This document shows, in pieces, positions 5,733 to 9,839 of a DNA stretch of 9,839 nucleotides. A model generated the notes under the pieces. The model saw nothing but the letters and a program-made list of their open reading frames with translations, did no database searches and was not told the DNA's origin. The DNA is taken from contig DNPC01000401.1 in NCBI GenBank assembly GCA_003501565.1, positions 1 to 9,839 of the forward strand, given 5' to 3'. Position numbers and translations under genes: made by a program. Positions within the stretch are counted from its first letter, which is position 1, and each line of letters starts with the position of its first letter. Source of the DNA: Planctomycetaceae bacterium. Lineage in GTDB: Bacteria; Planctomycetota; Planctomycetia; Pirellulales; Pirellulaceae.

Positions 5733-7751
5733 TCAGTTCTCGGTGTCAATTCGCCGGTGTGTAAAGGGATAACTGCTGACAACTGCTTTTACAACTTCTT
5801 GTAACCTGTATTCCTTTTCCGCTACGTGCTCCATGATTCGGTCTAACACGATCACATCGTAACCCTCGAGCGAACGGCAAAGCGCATACGCCAATAGCTT
5901 TCCAGTGAAGTTTCGAGCGAAATCGTTCTTACGGCCCAATACCATGGCCTTAAGTTCTGCGGGTCCTGAAAAACTGGTGCCATCGGGAAGCGTGCCCGAT
6001 GCATTAATCGGCGTATTTGTAGCATCAAACTCACGCCACCGTCCGATCGCGTCGAAGTTCTCCAAACCGAATCCTATCGGATCAAGCAATTTGTGGCAGT
6101 TCGCACAAACCGGATCCTTGCGGTGCAACTCAGTGAGCTCTCGCATCGTCAATTCTTGGCTGGCATCCTGAGTCTCTGCTTCAAGTGGTGGTACATCCGG
6201 TGGTGCGGCTGGGACATTCTCACCAAGGATCTGCTCTAGCACCCAAACCCCTCGATTTACCGGACTGGTTCGATTCGGAAATGATGTCGCGGCCAACACC
6301 GCGGGCATAGTAAGCACCCCGCCTCGATTCGAATTTTCGAGTTTAACTTTTTGCAGACTGTCACCCAGCGGACCAGCAACCCCATAGATCTCAGCCAGAG
6401 TACCGTTTAGATAGGTGAAGTCGCTGTCGATCAGGGCCCCAACGCTCTTGTTTTCTCTGACGACACACTCGAAAAGGAGTCGTGCCTCGTCGTACATCGC
6501 TTGACGCATCTCGGTGTTCATTTGGGGGAACAGAGATCGGTCAAATGTTCGCTCCTGCCAATCGTCCAACCCCAACCACTGCGCACCAAAGCCGTCAAAC
6601 AGCGCACGCGATTTGGGCGACAGAAGCATACGTTCGACTTGGGTCGCCAAAACATCCGTTTGCTGCAATCGGCCTTCATCTGCCAAACGCATTAGGTGTT
6701 CATCTGGCATCGAAGCCCACAAGAAGTATGACAGTCGCGATGCGAGTTGATGGTTGTCGAGCGGAACGATACCCTCCAATTCGCTTTTTTGACCGACCTC
6801 GGTCTCGGCCCCCTTTTCGGCCCCCTTTTCGGCCGCCTGTGGCTCGACCGGAGTGATGAACAGAAATTGAGGCGAGACCAGCGCCGCTTTGACCATCAGA
6901 CGAAGCGACTCGTCGTACGACAAGTCCTGCTTCTGCGCGAGAGCAAAGACATCGAGTGAAACGTTGATTTCTTGCTCCGAAGCCGGACGCCGAAACATCA
7001 AACGCAAGAGCTTCTGAGCGAACTCGCGAGGCGGCCCGCTACGTTGCTCGGCAGGAAACTCCGAGAAGAGCCGCGTAACAGGAAAGTCCGCAGAGCCGTC
7101 TTCCGACGTTTCAGGGGTTAACGATTGTTCGCGAGTCTGCAGCACAGGTGCGCACTGCTGTAATACCTTTTCCGCAATCGCGAGGTAGCTCTCAAGTTGC
7201 AAAGGGGAAATTGAGTTCAGGTACCCAGCGCCACTCACTTCGTCAGGCAGCGAACCAGCAATTTCTGGATCAACACCAAATAGATCCGCTAGAGTGTTCG
7301 CATATTCGGATTTGGTCAGTCTGCGAATCACGAATGGGCCGGGATCCTTCGAACTCAAGTACTTGATGTTCTTCTGCCATTCGACGAACATCTGCCGTTC
7401 TTCGTCGCTTGGTTGTTCGAGTCCCTCCGGTGGCATGTCATGTGCCGCTACTCTTGCCGCCGCACGTTTCCACTGATCCGTGAATGCAGCGTGTTCTGGT
7501 GTATGAATCGCAGGCGAGAAATTTACGCCCGCCTCAGTGGGACGGCTATTTTGATGGCAGTCAATACAGTAGGCCTGAATGAATGGAACGACATGCTTTC
7601 TAAAATGTCGTTTGGCATCTTCCTGTGTCTGCGGAGTCTGAACTAGCCGCGCATCCTGTGCAAGCAGGCTCACATTCGATGCAAGCCAGTGTATTGCTAG
7701 TGCCGCGGCTATCTTAAGAAAAATTGCCGGAGTAGAAGGTGGGAAACGCAT
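5733..7751 (-). CDS. Planctomycete cytochrome-like protein (DUF1587-1595-1592-1588-1585)
   Basis: This 672-residue exported protein has the full family domain chain. After a signal sequence (hydrophobic 10-31, ending LLAQDA), a cytochrome c-like segment carries CIDCH (Cys62, Cys65, His66) and a plausible distal Met in HDMPPEG (Met106). Then come a DUF1587-like region starting at RRLTKSEYANTLADLFGVD (143-161), a DUF1595-like region (about 240-300, LMFRRPASEQEI), DUF1592 (about 332-458, LASRLSYFLWASMPDE then FGAQWLGLDDW), DUF1588 (about 472-573, with RTSPVNRGVWVLE and a second haem motif CANCHKLLDPIGFGLENFD, Cys549-His553) and DUF1585 (about 600-666, LLAYALCRSLEGYD). Two CxxCH motifs imply covalent haem and a periplasmic redox role, but the reaction is unknown. 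The DUF1552 gene downstream is its usual partner. The ATG lacks a clear Shine-Dalgarno. A 12-bp tandem repeat encodes a doubled EKGA near residues 308-315. Confidence 0.95.
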   Translation of the reverse strand: MRFPPSTPAIFLKIAAALAIHWLASNVSLLAQDARLVQTPQTQEDAKRHFRKHVVPFIQAYCIDCHQNSRPTEAGVNFSPAIHTPEHAAFTDQWKRAAARVAAHDMPPEGLEQPSDEERQMFVEWQKNIKYLSSKDPGPFVIRRLTKSEYANTLADLFGVDPEIAGSLPDEVSGAGYLNSISPLQLESYLAIAEKVLQQCAPVLQTREQSLTPETSEDGSADFPVTRLFSEFPAEQRSGPPREFAQKLLRLMFRRPASEQEINVSLDVFALAQKQDLSYDESLRLMVKAALVSPQFLFITPVEPQAAEKGAEKGAETEVGQKSELEGIVPLDNHQLASRLSYFLWASMPDEHLMRLADEGRLQQTDVLATQVERMLLSPKSRALFDGFGAQWLGLDDWQERTFDRSLFPQMNTEMRQAMYDEARLLFECVVRENKSVGALIDSDFTYLNGTLAEIYGVAGPLGDSLQKVKLENSNRGGVLTMPAVLAATSFPNRTSPVNRGVWVLEQILGENVPAAPPDVPPLEAETQDASQELTMRELTELHRKDPVCANCHKLLDPIGFGLENFDAIGRWREFDATNTPINASGTLPDGTSFSGPAELKAMVLGRKNDFARNFTGKLLAYALCRSLEGYDVIVLDRIMEHVAEKEYRLQEVVKAVVSSYPFTHRRIDTEN
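6806..6834. repeat. In-frame 12-bp tandem repeat inside the cytochrome-like gene
   Basis: The 12-base unit CGGCCCCCTTTT occurs at 6806-6817 and 6818-6829, followed by a partial third copy, CGGCC, at 6830-6834. On the coding (minus) strand it gives a doubled EKGA in the hydrophilic linker before DUF1592. The unit length preserves the frame. The linker probably tolerates length variation between strains. Confidence 0.8.
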
Positions 7752-7947
7752 CTTTGGCTATTCGGCGGGGAGGTGGGACACTTCTCATGATACACCGCAG
7801 CAAGAGTTGAAGGGGCCGTTTGCAGCCCTGTGAAAGCGGAGAACCTGAATTGGCATGGTATTCGCTCTGCACGACTGCCTGAGTGGTTAGTCCGATCGGC
7901 AGCTCCACGCGAGACGTCTGCGTTGAATCAACCTGCAGGGAACGATT

Positions 7948-7954
7948 GAAAGGG
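7948..7954 (+). promoter_or_regulatory. Ribosome binding site of the STAS-like gene
   Basis: GAAAGGG ends 8 bases before the GTG at 7963. The upstream in-frame stop is TGA at 7924-7926, and between them only a CTG (7933) competes. The GTG start is therefore well supported. Confidence 0.55.
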
Positions 7955-7962
7955 TCATAACG

Positions 7963-8349
7963 GTGAAACGATTCTCGTTTGCATTCAGCTTACCTTTCGT
8001 CGGTTCGCTCCTGGCCGATCGGGCCGACTCGGCAAGAACCGCTGCAAAGCCGCGGCGAGATGTTGGCGAGGTACACTGCGAACGCCACGCTCTTTTGTCC
8101 GATTCGCTCGGGAAAATTGAGCCGGAAGTAGGCTCTGATGAGGTGTGGATCGCCGACGTGGGTTCAGTCGACTATGCGTCTGACGAGGAATTGCGAGCAG
8201 CGATCGCGTGCCATCTAAGACTTTCTGGAGAGGGTAAGCGATTAGCTCTTAAGAATGTTGAGGCTGATTTGGCCACAACGTTGTTCGAGACACGCATCAA
8301 CCGGATGATAGAAATCCGGAATGTTCTGCCGAGAAGAGAAGTCGGCTAG
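7963..8349 (+). CDS. STAS-like domain protein (anti-anti-sigma type), divergent
   Basis: This 128-residue protein ends in a segment that lines up without gaps with anti-sigma-factor-antagonist STAS domains: VWIADVGSVDYASDEEL (residues 61-77), the helix AAIACHLRLSGEGKRL, the strand LALKNV (94-99), then ADLATTLFETRINRMIEIRN (101-120). Such domains bind anti-sigma or switch kinases and are controlled by phosphorylation of a serine in an I-D-S motif. Here the aligned residues are Ser73-Asp74, so the phospho-serine position holds Asp. The first STAS strands are weak (perhaps GEVHCERHALL, 35-45), and the N-terminus (1-30) is Phe-rich and loosely resembles a signal peptide, which would be odd for a cytoplasmic domain. 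No kinase or sigma gene lies next to it. It is divergent from the cytochrome-like gene, 211 bp apart. Family assignment comes from pattern alone, so a remote or decayed STAS domain is the best reading. Confidence 0.6.
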   Translation: MKRFSFAFSLPFVGSLLADRADSARTAAKPRRDVGEVHCERHALLSDSLGKIEPEVGSDEVWIADVGSVDYASDEELRAAIACHLRLSGEGKRLALKNVEADLATTLFETRINRMIEIRNVLPRREVG

Positions 8350-8370
8350 CACAGGGAATCTAGCCGCGAC
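8341..8370 (+). repeat. Bulged hairpin at the end of the STAS-like gene
   Basis: GTCGGCTA (8341-8348) pairs with TAGCCGCGAC (8361-8370), giving 4 + 4 pairs around a two-base bulge and a 12-base loop. The 5' arm includes most of the stop codon. There is no T-run, so it is a weak candidate for a transcript-end structure. Confidence 0.3.
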
Positions 8371-8375
8371 TAGGA

Positions 8376-8413
8376 GATTCTGACGTGCGTAAACGATTCT
8401 GGCGTGCGGAAAA
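8376..8413. repeat. Imperfect 19-bp direct tandem repeat
   Basis: GATTCTGACGTGCGTAAAC (8376-8394) is followed directly by GATTCTGGCGTGCGGAAAA (8395-8413), matching at 16 of 19 positions. It lies just downstream of the STAS-like gene. It might be a pair of protein-binding sites or a remnant duplication. Confidence 0.6.
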
Positions 8414-8519
8414 ACGCAGCACCCCTGCGCAATGATTGTGCAGCGACAGAACCTAACGGTTTGCCGAGCGACAACAAACCAAAGTCGTGGTAGAAATCTG
8501 CGGAAACGAGATTCAGCCC

Positions 8520-8576
8520 AGGCGGAACCTAGGCTGTTTTCGTCGAGCCTGTTTTTTCGCCTTGGCTTTTCCGCCT
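8520..8576. repeat. Nested inverted repeat between convergent genes
   Basis: The outer arms AGGCGGAA (8520-8527) and TTCCGCCT (8569-8576) are perfect 8-bp complements. Inside them a second stem forms from AGGCT (8531-8535) and AGCCT (8546-8550), followed by T6. The structure can form on both strands and lies between the two convergent 3' ends, as a two-way transcription stop would. Confidence 0.5.
8531..8557 (+). terminator. Possible weak intrinsic terminator
   Basis: AGGCT-(10 bases)-AGCCT is followed by G and then six T residues (8552-8557) on the plus strand. The stem is only 5 bp and the loop is long, so it would be weak. It lies about 180 bp beyond the STAS-like gene, the only upstream plus-strand gene nearby. 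Confidence 0.3.
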
Positions 8577-8680
8577 AGCGATTGCGGACACGTCGCACCG
8601 CCACGAAGCTGGTTCTCGACCACCCGCATCTTCTTAGCACGAACTAGTTCTTCGAAGGAAAACCTAGCTGGGTGAACGCA

Positions 8681-8896
8681 CTAAATCACGCCACCGTGGA
8701 CTCGGTAGGGAGTCATGTGGTCAGGTTGGTCGACCATCCAGAAGCGTTCCCACTCCTGAAGTAGCAAACGCAGGTTCTCCGACGTGTAGACCAATTGCTC
8801 AGCGCGCCGCTCAGGAATCGCCGAGTAGATCGGCAAGGCACAACCGCTGGCGGTCACACAGCCGAGAAGTAAAGCAGCACAGATCCAGCGTCGCAT
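8681..8896 (-). CDS. Small predicted lipoprotein
   Basis: This 71-residue protein starts with a lipoprotein signal: MRR, the hydrophobic ICAALLLGCV, then the lipobox ASGC with Cys19 as the probable lipidated residue. Alanine at +2 allows sorting to an outer membrane. The mature part of about 53 residues is helical and charged (ERRAEQLVYTSENLRLLLQE, residues 29-48) and ends in an aromatic, Gly-rich tail (DQPDHMTPYRVHGGVI, 56-71). I do not recognise a named family; the compact, well-formed tail suggests a conserved planctomycete protein, which is an inference. The start at 8896 is strongly supported by GGAGG 8 bases upstream (8905-8909 on the plus strand). A longer reading from 9256 in the same frame overlaps the HU gene and is not credible. 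It follows the HU gene by 85 bp on the same strand, with two hairpins in the gap. Confidence 0.8.
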   Translation of the reverse strand: MRRWICAALLLGCVTASGCALPIYSAIPERRAEQLVYTSENLRLLLQEWERFWMVDQPDHMTPYRVHGGVI

Positions 8897-8904
8897 CCGT
8901 TGTT

Positions 8905-8909
8905 CCTCC
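8905..8909 (-). promoter_or_regulatory. Strong ribosome binding site of the small lipoprotein gene
   Basis: GGAGG on the minus strand, extended to GGAGGAAC, lies 8 bases before the ATG at 8896-8894. It is the best Shine-Dalgarno in the window. It fixes the short 71-residue reading over the longer in-frame extension. Confidence 0.75.
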
Positions 8910-8928
8910 GTGAAACGTTGAGGCTGGA

Positions 8929-8966
8929 AGAATGCTCGTAAAAAGCATTCTGCTAGTTCCACTAGC
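8929..8966. repeat. Two adjacent perfect hairpins after the HU gene
   Basis: Hairpin A is AGAATGCT (8929-8936), a 7-base loop, then AGCATTCT (8944-8951), a perfect 8-bp stem. Hairpin B follows at once: GCTAGT (8952-8957), loop TCC, ACTAGC (8961-8966), a perfect 6-bp stem. On the minus strand they begin 15 nt after the HU stop and end 19 nt before the GGAGG of the lipoprotein gene. No U-run follows the last stem. They may reduce read-through, protect the HU mRNA 3' end, or control translation of the next gene. Confidence 0.6.
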
Positions 8967-8981
8967 GACTCATCGCCGAAG

Positions 8982-9395
8982 CTACGACGAAGAGTTCCAA
9001 TTTTGGGTTGTATTACTTGCCGGTGGCAAGTCGTTATTTTGCGGTGCCTTCTCTGACATAAGCGAATCGGTGTGCTCCAGAAGCGCCTTAGCCTCTGCCT
9101 CGGCTGCTGCAGCATCTTCCAACTCCTGGACCCGAGCTTCCATCTCTTTTCCAGGTTTGAACGAAACCACAAACTTCTCCGGAACGAGGACCTGGTGTCC
9201 CGTTCGAGGATTCCGTGCTTTTCGAGCTTTGCGACTCTTGACCTGAAATACGCCAAAATTCCTTAGCTCGACCCGCCCTTCATCCAACAGGTTTTCAACA
9301 ATGCCATCGAAAGTAAGCTGGACAATCTGCTTGATTTGCGCCTGTGTAAGTCCAGTCTTATCCGCTATCGATTTTACGATCTCTTTCTTGGTCAC
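8982..9395 (-). CDS. HU-family DNA-binding protein with C-terminal extension
   Basis: This 137-residue nucleoid protein has a standard HU/IHF core (residues 1 to about 90): TKKEIVKSIADKTGLTQAQI at the N-terminus, the turn RVELRNFGVFQVKSRKARKA (41-60), the DNA-bending arm with the intercalating proline RNPRTG (61-66), and FVVSFKPGKEM (75-85). It should act as a dimer that bends and compacts DNA. Unlike the usual 90-residue HU, it continues with an Ala/Glu-rich helix (about 91-108) and a tail rich in Asn, Ser, Gln and Pro (116-137), with no Lys-rich repeats. The start is the GTG at 9395: AAGGAG (9402-9407 on plus) sits 6 bases upstream. The longer reading from 9476 would begin between the -10 and -35 boxes of the promoter found here. 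It is the first gene of a likely two-gene unit with the small lipoprotein. Confidence 0.92.
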   Translation of the reverse strand: MTKKEIVKSIADKTGLTQAQIKQIVQLTFDGIVENLLDEGRVELRNFGVFQVKSRKARKARNPRTGHQVLVPEKFVVSFKPGKEMEARVQELEDAAAAEAEAKALLEHTDSLMSEKAPQNNDLPPASNTTQNWNSSS

Positions 9396-9401
9396 GCGCC
9401 G

Positions 9402-9407
9402 CTCCTT
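9402..9407 (-). promoter_or_regulatory. Ribosome binding site deciding the HU start
   Basis: AAGGAG on the minus strand lies 6 bases before the GTG at 9395-9393. It supports the GTG start, which gives the normal HU N-terminus MTKKEIV, over upstream ATG codons in the same frame. Confidence 0.75.
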
Positions 9408-9434
9408 AGCCTGCCTGCAAACGCCGTAAGTCAT

Positions 9435-9444
9435 TTGCATGCAA
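9435..9444. promoter_or_regulatory. 10-bp palindrome in the HU leader
   Basis: TTGCATGCAA is a perfect palindrome that would lie roughly 10-20 nt after the predicted transcription start of the HU gene. Its place just downstream of the promoter would suit an operator. No regulator is identified. Confidence 0.35.
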
Positions 9445-9460
9445 CGGGTTAATGAGCGAA

Positions 9461-9489
9461 AGTCTATCTCCCTCACGCGACAGAGTCAA
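9461..9489 (-). promoter_or_regulatory. Sigma70-like promoter of the HU gene
   Basis: On the minus strand TTGACT (9489-9484) and TAGACT (9466-9461) are separated by exactly 17 bases. They match the -35 consensus at five of six positions and the -10 consensus at four of six. The predicted transcript would start near 9454, leaving a leader of about 60 nt before the GTG at 9395. Confidence 0.5.
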
Positions 9490-9839
9490 GGTCCAGGCGA
9501 CTTGCTATGAGCGTGCGATACGCCGCTAGCAAACGTAGACCAATTCCCTACAAGAATCAGAATCGTCCACATATCCCGCAAACTTTACTAAATCCGACTT
9601 ACTGGCAAGATCCGATCAAACCGCAATCGCAAATCTCTTGTTTGCAGCAGGAGTCAAAAACTGTGGCGATCTCGTGGCCTGCTCAAGCGAGAGCTTCGAA
9701 GGGTCAGATTCAGGCAAAAGCCCCCAACCTCAAAGAGCCCGACGCTTCTTACCCGTTCCCCCCGCCTTACCAATAGGAGCGACCTCGCCGCCACTGCGGT
9801 CGCAACCAGACAAGTCCCCACAAGGACTACCTCGCCCCA
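9490..9839. other. Upstream region of the HU gene, mostly without a clear gene
   Basis: No well-supported gene lies here. An ATG frame on the plus strand at 9507-9776 encodes a Pro/Gln/Lys-rich peptide with no domain and was rejected. Near the right edge there are two small inverted repeats: GCGACC/GGTCGC (9779-9784 and 9798-9803) and AGTCC/GGACT (9813-9817 and 9824-9828). The last 110 bases may hold the end of another minus-strand gene, listed separately. Confidence 0.45.
9730..9839 (-). CDS. Possible C-terminal fragment of a gene cut by the window edge
   Basis: One minus-strand frame entering from the right edge ends in GGEVAPIGKAGGTGKKRRAL followed by TGA (9732-9730). The Gly/Lys/Arg-rich tail looks like a natural protein end, and its codons (GGT, CGT, AAG, GCT, CTT) fit a well-expressed gene. 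However, another minus-strand frame is also open here for about 60 codons, and too little is visible to identify the protein. Treat this as a hint only. Confidence 0.27.
   Translation of the reverse strand, partial: GRGSPCGDLSGCDRSGGEVAPIGKAGGTGKKRRAL

Larger units (their letters stand above)
8350..8680. other. Repeat- and hairpin-rich gene-free region
   Basis: This 331-bp interval lies between the 3' end of the plus-strand STAS-like gene and the 3' end of the minus-strand lipoprotein gene. It is therefore a convergent intergenic region. It contains an imperfect direct repeat (8376-8413), a nested inverted repeat (8520-8576) with a possible terminator inside, and no credible protein. A 62-codon GTG frame at 8487-8675 was considered and rejected. 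Confidence 0.55.

Noticed and set aside
7752..7962. A tRNA-like pattern in the divergent spacer
   Set aside because: A GAGTGGTTAG-like word occurs near 7881, but no T-loop or acceptor stem can be built around it.
8487..8675. 62-codon plus frame in the gene-free region
   Set aside because: It has no ribosome site or domain, its composition is irregular, and it runs through the nested inverted repeat.
8897..9256. N-terminal extension of the small lipoprotein frame
   Set aside because: It overlaps the HU gene in another frame, lacks a signal at its start, and would bury a good lipoprotein leader with its own strong ribosome site.
9396..9476. Longer HU reading starting at 9476
   Set aside because: The start would lie between the predicted -10 and -35 boxes, and the extra 27 residues do not resemble any HU N-terminus.
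9507..9776. 89-codon plus frame rich in Pro, Gln and Lys
   Set aside because: No domain and no ribosome site; it lies over the HU upstream region and competes with open frames on the other strand.
9730..9839. Structured RNA (RNase P, tmRNA or SRP RNA) at the right edge
   Set aside because: Two small hairpins prompted a check, but none of the conserved core sequences of these RNAs that I know is present.

Overview
The window looks like a stretch of a planctomycete chromosome, probably Pirellulaceae (Rhodopirellula/Blastopirellula type). The strongest sign is the pair of a DUF1587/1595/1592/1588/1585 'planctomycete cytochrome' protein and a DUF1552 protein, a lineage-typical combination. A secreted ThuA-like protein and several genes with poor or absent Shine-Dalgarno sequences fit the same group. 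The genus is an inference; no rRNA or other phylogenetic marker is present.

Layout, left to right. (1) 17-733, minus: aquaporin Z, with both NPA motifs and a Leu where AqpZ has Thr in the selectivity filter. (2) 734-1116: no gene; one short hairpin. (3) 1117-1680, minus: dCTP deaminase whose active-site loop resembles the bifunctional dCTP deaminase/dUTPase type. (4) 1681-2036: divergent, non-coding, with several inverted repeats before the next gene. (5) 2037-2930, plus: secreted ThuA-like protein. (6) 2992-4161, plus: unrecognised N-terminal domain fused to about three TPRs and a basic tail; its start is set by an AGGAG site. (7) 4167-5561, minus: DUF1552 protein with a Tat-like leader; its stop is only 5 bp from the stop of the convergent TPR gene. 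(8) 5733-7751, minus: large exported protein with two CxxCH haem motifs, upstream of and likely co-transcribed with the DUF1552 gene. (9) 7963-8349, plus: small degenerate STAS-like protein with Asp at the usual phospho-Ser position. (10) 8350-8680: no gene, but rich in repeats and hairpins. (11) 8681-8896, minus: 71-residue predicted lipoprotein with a strong SD. (12) 8982-9395, minus: HU-family DNA-binding protein with a low-complexity C-terminal tail, its own good sigma70-like promoter and a palindrome in its leader. (13) 9396-9839: the HU leader and promoter, then mostly non-coding sequence, with a possible C-terminal fragment of another minus-strand gene at the very end.

Functionally this is a mosaic of housekeeping genes (water channel, pyrimidine nucleotide metabolism, nucleoid protein) and planctomycete-type exported proteins. 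The only clear two-gene unit is the cytochrome-like/DUF1552 pair, whose biochemical job is not established. No mobile element, CRISPR array, tRNA, rRNA or defence island was seen. The least explained items are the N-terminal domain of the TPR protein, the altered STAS phospho-site, and the clustered inverted repeats at 1920-1999, 8520-8576 and 8929-8966.
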